From positions 62,001-126,000 of the forward strand of contig JANRIH010000044.1 in the NCBI GenBank assembly GCA_033765145.1: 64,000 bases of DNA, written 5' to 3'. The notes beneath the pieces are model-generated. The model ran no database searches. It was not told the origin of the DNA and saw nothing but the letters and a program-made list of their open reading frames with translations. Source of the stretch: JAGVSR01 sp033765145 (GTDB lineage Bacteria; Pseudomonadota; Alphaproteobacteria; Rhizobiales; Hyphomicrobiaceae). The stretch's first letter is position 1; every line of letters begins with the position of its first letter. Positions 36,874 through 44,683 of this stretch are shown here, piece by piece. Made by a program: the position numbers and the translations under genes.

Positions 36874-36904
36874 TCCCGGATCGGCGCTCTCGCGCCGTCC
36901 GGGA
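36874..36904. repeat. Nested hairpin between convergent genes
   Basis: TCCCGGA (36874-36880) pairs with TCCGGGA (36898-36904) around an inner GGCGC/GCGCC stem. It sits in the 241-bp gap between the EamA and DUF815 genes, which is otherwise empty. It could be a bidirectional terminator or a dispersed palindromic repeat. Confidence 0.45.
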
Positions 36905-36971
36905 ACCCGAGCGATTGTTTGGGTTCGAGACCCATTCTCCGCGCATTGGAGTGAGGTGTCGTGGCGACGCC

Positions 36972-37844
36972 TCAAGTCTCCAACCTCTGTCCCATTCTCC
37001 CGGCCAAATCCTGCGTGAACTGCCATGCGACGCGGCCGGAGCGGGCCCCGCGCGTCATGCTCCATTCGTGTGCTTGCGGCTCGAGGTCGGCATCGGGGAT
37101 CGGAAGAGCGAAGTAATCGCGATAGGCACGAACCATCGCGAGGTAGTCGTCCTCAGAGCAGTTGTGAAACCCGAGCCAGAGGCCGAAGCGATCTGAGAGC
37201 GAGACCTTCTCCTCCGTCGCCTCGCTCGGATTGATCGCCGTCGCGCGCTCGTTCTCGATCATGTCGCGCGGCATGAGATGGCGACGGTTCGAGGTCGCAT
37301 AGAAGATGACGTTGCCGGGGCGGCCCTCTATGCCGCCTTCGAGCACCGCCTTCAGGGACTTGTAGCTGGTGTCGCCGCCATCGAATGTGAGATCGTCGGC
37401 GAAGACGATGAAGCGGGCCGGCGCGTCCTTGAGACGCGCGAGACAGGCCGGAAGTGTCGCGATGTCCTCGCGGTGGATCTCGACGAGCTTCAAGTCGGGG
37501 TGCGTGCGCGCGACCTCGGCGTGGGCGGCCTTGACGAGGCTTGATTTTCCCATGCCGCGCACGCCCCAGAGGAGCGCGTTGTTCGCCGGCAGGCTTTCCG
37601 CGAAACGGCGCGTGTTGTCGAGGAGCGTCGCGGCCGCGTGGTCTATTCCGATCAGCAACGCGAGCGGCATGCGGGCGACATCCGGGACAGGTTCGAACCG
37701 CGACGCCTCGGCGTGCCAGACAAAGGCGTCGGCGACATCGAGGGCGGGCCGCTCCGTTGCAGGAGGCGGGGCGACCCTCTCGATCGCTTCCGTCAGCCGC
37801 GCGATGGCGCGGGCAAGGTCATCGTATACGGTCTCGGGCAACAT
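36972..37844 (-). CDS. DUF815 AAA+-type ATPase
   Basis: A 290-residue protein of the DUF815 family. It has the Walker A loop LLWGVRGMGKSSLVK (about residue 95), the Walker B-like IVFADDLTFD, and the family blocks SNRRHLMPRDM and SDRFGLWLGFHNC. It is a predicted cytoplasmic ATPase without a known partner. ATG 37844 (MLPETVYDDLARA) matches the family start; the track to 37964 is an extension. It is divergent from yajC with about 300 bp between, in which I see no gene. Confidence 0.88.
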   Translation of the reverse strand: MLPETVYDDLARAIARLTEAIERVAPPPATERPALDVADAFVWHAEASRFEPVPDVARMPLALLIGIDHAAATLLDNTRRFAESLPANNALLWGVRGMGKSSLVKAAHAEVARTHPDLKLVEIHREDIATLPACLARLKDAPARFIVFADDLTFDGGDTSYKSLKAVLEGGIEGRPGNVIFYATSNRRHLMPRDMIENERATAINPSEATEEKVSLSDRFGLWLGFHNCSEDDYLAMVRAYRDYFALPIPDADLEPQAHEWSMTRGARSGRVAWQFTQDLAGRMGQRLET

Positions 37845-38149
37845 CGGGCGCTCCGGGAAGTGGGCGGGAAACCGCCTCTGATCGATCGGTTTCGAGCCCG
37901 GATCGCACCGGAGGGCCGGGAATGGGCATCCCCCTCTCCAAGCCGGTTGCAATGCGGGCGTCACTCACTATAGTCGCGCGCGAATTCGAAGCGAGACGCG
38001 CGCGGGGCCCGGTGGTCCGGCGGCGTTTTGCGGCGTTCGCAGGGCTGGCAACGTTTGAATGGCTGGTGGCGTCCTTCGTGGCGCCTCCCCTTCTACCGGG
38101 CGTCCCTCCCACCCACATCACCGTATTCGACACAGAGGACTAGGGGATC

Positions 38150-38485
38150 ATGCTCATCACACCAGCCTATGCGCAAGCGGCAGGATCGCCGGCCGATCCC
38201 TTGACCGGACTCCTCATCCCCATGCTGTTGATGGTCATCATCTTCTACTTCCTCGTGATCCGTCCGCAGCAACAGCGCGCGCAGAGCCACAAGGACATGA
38301 TCGAGAAGGTCCGGCGCGGCGATACGGTCGTGACATCGGGCGGCATGGTCGGGCGGGTGACGAAGGTGACGGACAATTCCGACGAGATCGAAGTTGAACT
38401 GGCGGACACGTTGAAGGTTCGCATTCTGAAGTCGACCCTGCTCGATGTGCGCTCGAAGGGCGAACCGGTCAAAGAGCAGGCTTGA
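38150..38485 (+). CDS. yajC: Sec translocon accessory subunit YajC
   Basis: A 111-residue protein with a single N-terminal transmembrane helix (LLIPMLLMVIIFYFLVIRPQQQRAQ), then a small cytoplasmic beta-domain with GDTVVTSGGMVGRVTKV. It forms part of the SecDF-YajC complex that aids protein export. It is the first gene of yajC-secD-secF on the plus strand, with 65 bp to secD. Confidence 0.95.
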   Translation: MLITPAYAQAAGSPADPLTGLLIPMLLMVIIFYFLVIRPQQQRAQSHKDMIEKVRRGDTVVTSGGMVGRVTKVTDNSDEIEVELADTLKVRILKSTLLDVRSKGEPVKEQA

Positions 38486-38550
38486 GCCGACTTCTCGCAA
38501 CTGGCCGTTAAGCGCGACAATCAAGGCAAGGTCCCGAGGACACGCCCATC

Positions 38551-40182
38551 ATGCTTCATTTCGAACGCTGGAAAATCCTCGCGATCCTCGCGACCGTTCT
38601 CGTGGGGTTTCTGTTCGCGCTGCCGAACTTCCTGACCAAGGAGCAGCTCGCGGGACTGCCGGGCTTCATGCCGAAGCGTCAGATGCCGTATGGCCTCGAT
38701 CTGCAAGGCGGCGCGCATCTTCTTCTTGCCATCGACAGCGAGGACGTGCGGAAGGACTGGCTCGTTGCAACGCAGGATCAGGCGCGGCGGGCGCTGCGTG
38801 AAGCCAAGATCGGCTTCTCAGGCATCGGCGTGCAGGGCAAATCGCTGCAGGTCACGCTCGTCAAGGCCGAGGACAGCGACAAGGCGCTCACGGAGCTTCG
38901 GAAACTTGCGCAGCAGGTCGGCAACCCGCTGCTCGGCGCGTCAGGTGCCGATCTCGATATCCAGAAGACCTCCGAGACGCAGTTCTCGATCACGCCGACC
39001 GACATCGGATTCAACGAACGTCTTAAGCATGCGCTCGACGCCTCGATCGAGACGATCAACCGGCGCGTCAACGCGCTCGGCACAGCAGAATCGACGGTCG
39101 TCCGGCAGGGCTACGACCGTATTCTTGTCCAGTTTCCCGGCCTCAGCGACACGAAAGTGCTGAAAGACCTCATTGGCAAGACCGCGAAGCTCACGTTCCA
39201 TTCCGTCCATCCGACGATGGCGCCGGAAGAGGCGGAGGCGACACGCGCGCCGCTCGGCTACAAGATCTTCGAGAGCGACGAGAAGCCGGACGAGCCTGGA
39301 TATCAGGCGAAATATCTCCTGGGCGAGAACGCGGTCGTTCCCGGCGAGGCGCTCACGAACGCGCAGCCAGCGTTCGACCAGCGGACGAACGAAAGCGTGA
39401 TCTCGTTCACGTTCAACAATTCCGGCGCGCGCGCTTTCGGGAAATATACGCAGGAGAACGTGGGGCGCCGCTTCGCCATCGTGCTCGACGACAAGGTCAT
39501 CTCGGCGCCTGTCATCCGCGAACCTATCCTCGGCGGTAGCGGACAGATCTCGGGAAGCTTCACGACGGAAAGCGCCAACAACCTCGCGATCCAGCTTCGT
39601 TCGGGCGCCTTGCCGGCCAAGCTCACCATCGTCGAGGAACGCACCGTCGGTCCCTCGCTCGGCGCGGACAGCGTCGCGGCTGGCACGACCGCCGGCCTCG
39701 TCGGACTGGGTGCTACGGCCGTGCTGACCACGATGGCCTACGGAACGTTCGGCATCTACGCGGTCATCGGCCTCGCGGTGCACGCCATCCTCATTCTCGC
39801 GCTCATGTCGGCGATCGGCACGACGCTGACGCTGCCCGGTATTGCGGGCTTCGTCTTGACGATCGCGATGGCGGTCGATGCGAACGTGCTCATCTATGAG
39901 CGCATCCGGGAAGAACTCCGCGCCGGCAAGACCGCGATCGCAGCGATCGATTCAGGCTTCCAGCGTGCCATCGTGACCATTCTCGACAGTCAGCTCACGA
40001 CGCTCGCGGCCGCGCTCATCATGTTCTGGCTCGGATCGGGCCCGATCCGCGGCTTCGCCGTCACTCTGAGCCTCGGCATCGTGACCTCCATCTTTGCGGC
40101 CGTGACGATCACGCGGCTTCTCGCGGCGATGTGGCTCTCAAATGCCAAGTCGAAGTCGCGCACGCTCCAGGTTCCCATCTGA
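38551..40182 (+). CDS. secD: Protein translocase subunit SecD
   Basis: A 543-residue RND-type subunit that uses the proton gradient to pull exported proteins through SecYEG. It has an N-terminal helix, the conserved YGLDLQGGAHLLL, a large periplasmic P1 domain (residues ~40-360) and five C-terminal helices, including GIAGFVLTIAMAVDANVLIYERIREEL with the functional Asp. Adjacent to secF (11-bp gap). Confidence 0.96.
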   Translation: MLHFERWKILAILATVLVGFLFALPNFLTKEQLAGLPGFMPKRQMPYGLDLQGGAHLLLAIDSEDVRKDWLVATQDQARRALREAKIGFSGIGVQGKSLQVTLVKAEDSDKALTELRKLAQQVGNPLLGASGADLDIQKTSETQFSITPTDIGFNERLKHALDASIETINRRVNALGTAESTVVRQGYDRILVQFPGLSDTKVLKDLIGKTAKLTFHSVHPTMAPEEAEATRAPLGYKIFESDEKPDEPGYQAKYLLGENAVVPGEALTNAQPAFDQRTNESVISFTFNNSGARAFGKYTQENVGRRFAIVLDDKVISAPVIREPILGGSGQISGSFTTESANNLAIQLRSGALPAKLTIVEERTVGPSLGADSVAAGTTAGLVGLGATAVLTTMAYGTFGIYAVIGLAVHAILILALMSAIGTTLTLPGIAGFVLTIAMAVDANVLIYERIREELRAGKTAIAAIDSGFQRAIVTILDSQLTTLAAALIMFWLGSGPIRGFAVTLSLGIVTSIFAAVTITRLLAAMWLSNAKSKSRTLQVPI

Positions 40183-40193
40183 CGAGGCCCCCG

Positions 40194-41150
40194 ATGTTTC
40201 TTGTCCCTGACTTCAAGGGCTACGACTTCTTTCCGCACGACACACGTCTCAACTTCATGCGGTTCAAGAACGTCTGCTTCTTCGGTTCGCTGATCGCGAT
40301 CGCGCTGGCGCTCGCGATCATCAGCATCAAGGGCTTCAACTTCGGTGTCGACTTCAAGGGTGGTGCGCTCATCGAGCTTCGCAACACCAAGGGTCCTGCC
40401 GATCTCGCGGACCTGCGCTCGAAGCTTGGCGGGCTCGGGCTTGGTGACGTGCAGATCCAGAGCTTCGGAACACCCGACGACGTGCTCGTGCGCGTCGAGC
40501 AACAGCCGGGTGGGGAAGAAGCGCAGCAGACCGCACTCAACAAGGTCCTCGATGCGGCCGGCGGAGATTACGAAGTGCGGCGAAAAGAAGTCGTCGGTCC
40601 GGCGGTTTCGAGCGAACTCAGGATAACCGGGACGATCGCGGTCCTCGCGTCCATTCTCGCGATCGTCATCTACGTCTGGTTCCGGTTCGAATGGCAGTTC
40701 GCGGCAGGCGCCGTTTTGGCGCTCGTGCACGACGTCGTCGTCGTCGCGGGAATTTTCTCGCTCTTCCAGCTTGAATTCGATCTCGGGATCGTCGCGGCGC
40801 TGCTGACGATCCTCGGCTATTCAGTCAACGACACGGTCGTCGTCGCAGACCGCATCCGAGAGAACTTGCGAAAATACAAGCGTATGGACCTGACAGAGCT
40901 TCTCAATCTGTCGATCAACGAGACGCTTTCGCGCACGATCCTGACCGGTGTGACGACCATCGCGGTGCTGTTGGCGCTCTACATTCTCGGTGGCGAGGTC
41001 ATCCGCAATTTCGTGCTCGCGATGCTGCTCGGCGTCGTCATCGGCACATACTCGTCGATCTTCATCGGCGCGCCTGTCCTTGAATATCTCAACGTCCGCC
41101 GCGAAACCGTGCTGGGTCCGGACGTGAAGGGCGCGCAGAAGGGAACTTGA
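40194..41150 (+). CDS. secF: Protein translocase subunit SecF
   Basis: A 318-residue partner of SecD with six transmembrane helices. It has FGVDFKGGALIEL near the N-terminus, then GYSVNDTVVVADRIRENLRKY, the helix carrying the conserved Asp/Arg pair. The start at 40194 (MFLVPDFKGYDFF) is chosen over an upstream frame that overlaps secD. It is followed at 37 bp by the Mth938-like gene, probably in the same operon. Confidence 0.96.
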   Translation: MFLVPDFKGYDFFPHDTRLNFMRFKNVCFFGSLIAIALALAIISIKGFNFGVDFKGGALIELRNTKGPADLADLRSKLGGLGLGDVQIQSFGTPDDVLVRVEQQPGGEEAQQTALNKVLDAAGGDYEVRRKEVVGPAVSSELRITGTIAVLASILAIVIYVWFRFEWQFAAGAVLALVHDVVVVAGIFSLFQLEFDLGIVAALLTILGYSVNDTVVVADRIRENLRKYKRMDLTELLNLSINETLSRTILTGVTTIAVLLALYILGGEVIRNFVLAMLLGVVIGTYSSIFIGAPVLEYLNVRRETVLGPDVKGAQKGT

Positions 41151-41187
41151 GCGCTTAGCACCGCGCGCCAGGGGTAGGGTCACGGCC

Positions 41188-41562
41188 ATGTCGGGCGAGG
41201 GGCGCTATCCTCATCAGGTGACGGTCGACGGGTATGGGAATGGCGGCTTTCGCTTCGCCGGCATGAGCCATCGGGGTTCGCTGCTCTGTCTGCCGGTTGG
41301 AATGGTGGCGTGGGCACCGGCCTACGGCGCGGATTTCGGTGACAGCCTTCTCGCAGCGCTCGCAAGCGCGCAACCGCTTCCGTCGCTCGTGATCGTCGGG
41401 ACAGGCGCAAGCCTCGTCATGCCGGATTTGGCCCTCCGGGCAGGGCTCGCATCCTTGGGGGCTGCACTCGAGGCTATGGACACCGGCGCTGCGGTCAGGA
41501 CCTATAACGTGATGTTCGGCGAAGGACGCGATGTCGGCGCCGCGCTCGTCGCTGTCGGCTGA
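41188..41562 (+). CDS. Mth938-like protein (NDUFAF3 homologue)
   Basis: A 124-residue single Mth938-like (DUF498) domain, seen from the YGNGGFRFAGMSHRGSLLCLP beginning and the PSLVIVGTGAS and VRTYNVMFGEGRDVGAALVAV blocks. The human homologue NDUFAF3 is an assembly factor of respiratory complex I. The bacterial function is not established. It lies between secF and the NDUFAF6-like gene on the same strand, with short gaps. Confidence 0.87.
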   Translation: MSGEGRYPHQVTVDGYGNGGFRFAGMSHRGSLLCLPVGMVAWAPAYGADFGDSLLAALASAQPLPSLVIVGTGASLVMPDLALRAGLASLGAALEAMDTGAAVRTYNVMFGEGRDVGAALVAVG

Positions 41563-41573
41563 GGCCGCAGTCC

Positions 41574-42443
41574 ATGTATCGCGATAGGGTCGAGGAGTGC
41601 ATGGGCGCGGCTTCACGCTCGGGCAATCTGGAGGAAGTCCGGCAGGCGGCGCGTGCGCATAGCTATGACGACTATCTGGCAGCCACGCTGGCGCCGCGAT
41701 CCGTGGCTGCCGACTTCATGATCCTTGCGGCATACTTTGGAGAGATCGCGCGCGTCCCGCGTGAAGTTTCGGAGACGGGATTGGGTGCGATCCGGCTTCA
41801 GTGGTGGCGCGATGCGATCGGCGGCGAACATGAGAGTGGGCATCCGGTTGCGGACGCGATGAAGGACATGATCGAGCGGCGCGGGCTCGATCGCGACCGG
41901 ATTTTCGCGCCGATCGACGCCGCGCAGGCCCTGCTCCATCCCGAACCGTTCGAGAGCGACGCCGCATTCGCGGAAATGCTGCGCGGGATGGATGGCGCGC
42001 ACTTTGGTCTGCGAGGGTTTCTTCTCGGGCAAACCGATGGCAATCAGCGTGAGACGCTCGAAGCGCTGGGTGTCAGTCTTGCGCTCATCCGTCATTGTGC
42101 TGCGCTGCCGGTATTTTTCGCGAAAGGGCGCCTTCCGGTTTCGCGGCGGCAGCTTCCTTCAGACGCCCTCGATGTCCACGAAGGGGACATCGATGCCGCG
42201 GTGCTCGCTCGGTTGGCGGACGGTCTCGTGAGGATCGCAGACCACCAATGGCGTGAGGCGCGCGGTCGCGCCAAGTCACTCGATGCGGTATCGCGTCAAG
42301 CGGCGGCGACTTTTGCCCTCGCCGGGCCATATTTGAAGGCTCTCCAAAGAGTTGGGCGAGATCCAGTGCGGGAACTCGCTGAGTTGCCTCCGCTTAGTCG
42401 CGTACTCACTCTCGCGTGGACGGCGGCGACGGGTCGGATGTGA
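41574..42443 (+). CDS. Squalene/phytoene synthase-like protein (NDUFAF6 type)
   Basis: A 289-residue all-helical protein of the squalene/phytoene synthase superfamily. It aligns with the NDUFAF6-type branch (LAAYFGEIARVPREVSETGLGAIRLQWWRDAI). The two Asp-rich DxxxD motifs needed for prenyl transfer are not evident: the first position reads AAYFGEIAR. A non-catalytic role, such as complex I assembly, is therefore more likely than carotenoid synthesis. It follows the Mth938-like gene by 11 bp. Confidence 0.82.
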   Translation: MYRDRVEECMGAASRSGNLEEVRQAARAHSYDDYLAATLAPRSVAADFMILAAYFGEIARVPREVSETGLGAIRLQWWRDAIGGEHESGHPVADAMKDMIERRGLDRDRIFAPIDAAQALLHPEPFESDAAFAEMLRGMDGAHFGLRGFLLGQTDGNQRETLEALGVSLALIRHCAALPVFFAKGRLPVSRRQLPSDALDVHEGDIDAAVLARLADGLVRIADHQWREARGRAKSLDAVSRQAAATFALAGPYLKALQRVGRDPVRELAELPPLSRVLTLAWTAATGRM

Positions 42444-42472
42444 CGGATCGAAGACACGGTGCGGGGAACGGC

Positions 42473-44542
42473 ATGACAATCTCGAAGCGGGATGGCTCGA
42501 AGCGAAACGGCGCCCATGGGCACCTGGCATGGATCGGTCGTGCGATCCCTATCGCGGTGTTCGGGGTTTGCGCCATCGTGGGTCCGGCTTCAGCGCAACA
42601 GGACGGTACGGGCGATCCGGCAGGCGCGATCACGCTTCCCTACGCCAATTCGCCGGCGACGAGCGGGACGCCCAATCCCGGGCTCGGGGTCGCTTTGCCG
42701 CCACCCACGCCGAGTGCCGTCAAGATCGCATGGCGTGTTCAGAACTCGTTCCGGTTCTTCAAGGACCCAAAAGATACGGACATTCATCGCCAGACCTATC
42801 TTTCGCTTGGCGAACGGGAGCGGAAGTCGCCCGTTCTCGCGGCCGAAGACGCCTTGAGCCAGCGGCACGCGGACGGATGGTCGGCGACGATGTGGGACAA
42901 GGTGTGCTGGAACGCGGCACGGAACCGACACGAGTGCGAGAAGAAAGGCGACTATGTCACGCCGAAGAGCCACAACGTGGTCGTGACGCTCGACGGCGAA
43001 TTCGACACCACGGTCGCATGTACGTGGCGCTCGTCGTCGAAGGAAGGATCGGTCGCGACGTCGGTCAAGAAGCCCTGCAACGAGGAACTCGTGATCGAGG
43101 TTCCCTATCCTGACGGCGTCAGTCTCACGGTCGATATCGGTGGTCTTGAGGTTGCGAAGTCCGAGATCAAGGTGCGCGACATCCTGGTCGCGGGCATGGG
43201 CGACAGCTTCGGATCGGGCGAAGGGAACCCGGATGTTCCGGTGCGCTTTTCGGCGGATCGCGCGGCGGACTATGCGGATGCGTCTAAGAATCCGGCTTAC
43301 GCGGGGCTGCCGGCACGTATTGGAACTTGGAAACGGATCGGGGATGCGGCGTTCAATGAGGGTGGCGCGCGCTGGGTCGATCAGGCATGTCATCGCTCGC
43401 TCTATTCGCACCAGTTGCGGACGGCGCTGCAGCTTGCCATCGAAGACCCGCATCGTGCCGTGACGTTCGTCGGGCTCGCGTGCTCGGGTGCCGAGGTCAC
43501 GTTCGGGCTATTTCTCCGCTACAAGGGCAACGAGTGGGTTCCTAGTCCGCCGGACCTGTCGCAGATCTCGGCACTTGCGGATGCGCAGTGCGAAGGTCAC
43601 GAGGCCCGGCAGATCGACATGCCCGAGGCCTATCACATGAACGGGGTCATTCCCGAATTGCAGGGTGGCCTCGTGCTCCGAAAGTGCCCGGTCGCGCAGG
43701 CACGGAAGATCGACCTCCTGCTCGTTTCGGCGGGCGGGAACGATATCGGCTTCGCGCGGCTCGTCGCCAATGCGGTGCTGTCGGACGAAAGCGTCGTCCG
43801 GCAACTCGGCGGCTGGTTCGGACAAATCCACGGCAACATGCAGTCGCGGCGGCTCATGGATCGTCTCGACGAACGATACAAGGCGCTCAACCGCGCGCTG
43901 CATGGCATTCTGCACATGTCGTGGGACCAGAGTGATCGCATCATTCTGACGGCGTACCCGCCGCTCGCCGTCATGGGCGATGGGCAGCAGGTCTGCCCGG
44001 ATGGAACGGCCGGCATGGAAGTGTCGACTGATTTCTATCTTAGCCAGAAGCGCGCAAAGGCCGGCGACGAGCTTGCGAACAAGCTCCAGGCGATTATGAA
44101 GAAGGGCGCCAGGACGCATGGCTGGAGCTTCGTCGACGCGCATCGCGCCGCTTTCCGGGGACGCGGCATCTGCGCCGGGTATACCGACAACGCATTCTCC
44201 GTCGCGGACGACCTTCGTCTGCCGCGGAAAGTCAACGGCTCGTGGACACCCTATCTGCCGACGGCGTTTCGCGCCTACGTTCCACGGCAGCGCTGGTTCC
44301 GGACGCCGAATGACGCCTTCATGACGGGCAATTTTCATGCGGCCGGGTCGGTGACGACGCAGGCGCTCGCGATGCAAAGCCTCGCGCGCTTCCAGGTCGT
44401 GCTGGCGGCGACGTATTCGGGTGCGTTCCACCCGACGGCGCAGGGGCATGCCGCGATGGCAGACGCGGTTGCGGCGAAAGCGCGTCAGGTCCTGCAGAAA
44501 TACGGCCAGCAGTCCGCAGCGGCGCTCGTGCCGAGGAGTTGA
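42473..44542 (+). CDS. Large secreted SGNH/GDSL-type hydrolase
   Basis: About 689 residues. A signal peptide follows a basic N-terminus (IGRAIPIAVFGVCAIVGPASA). After an Ig-like N-terminal part comes an SGNH hydrolase domain. Block I is GMGDSFGSGEGNPD with the catalytic Ser, block III is SAGGNDIGF, and the catalytic His lies in FHPTAQGHAAMADAVAA close to the C-terminus. The enzyme is probably an esterase or lipase outside the cytoplasm. The size is large because of an insertion between blocks. It starts 29 bp after the NDUFAF6-like gene, but may be a separate unit. Confidence 0.82.
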   Translation: MTISKRDGSKRNGAHGHLAWIGRAIPIAVFGVCAIVGPASAQQDGTGDPAGAITLPYANSPATSGTPNPGLGVALPPPTPSAVKIAWRVQNSFRFFKDPKDTDIHRQTYLSLGERERKSPVLAAEDALSQRHADGWSATMWDKVCWNAARNRHECEKKGDYVTPKSHNVVVTLDGEFDTTVACTWRSSSKEGSVATSVKKPCNEELVIEVPYPDGVSLTVDIGGLEVAKSEIKVRDILVAGMGDSFGSGEGNPDVPVRFSADRAADYADASKNPAYAGLPARIGTWKRIGDAAFNEGGARWVDQACHRSLYSHQLRTALQLAIEDPHRAVTFVGLACSGAEVTFGLFLRYKGNEWVPSPPDLSQISALADAQCEGHEARQIDMPEAYHMNGVIPELQGGLVLRKCPVAQARKIDLLLVSAGGNDIGFARLVANAVLSDESVVRQLGGWFGQIHGNMQSRRLMDRLDERYKALNRALHGILHMSWDQSDRIILTAYPPLAVMGDGQQVCPDGTAGMEVSTDFYLSQKRAKAGDELANKLQAIMKKGARTHGWSFVDAHRAAFRGRGICAGYTDNAFSVADDLRLPRKVNGSWTPYLPTAFRAYVPRQRWFRTPNDAFMTGNFHAAGSVTTQALAMQSLARFQVVLAATYSGAFHPTAQGHAAMADAVAAKARQVLQKYGQQSAAALVPRS

Positions 44543-44683
44543 CGGGCGCTTTTCGTTCGCTCGGCACCTAATGTTCAGTAGGAATTCCCTTCGGCACGCC
44601 ATTGACATTGCCAGGGGATCGCGTCCCATTGAGGAATTCGACGATCGACCGCTGGCGGGTGAGATCGGTTTCATGGGGACGCA

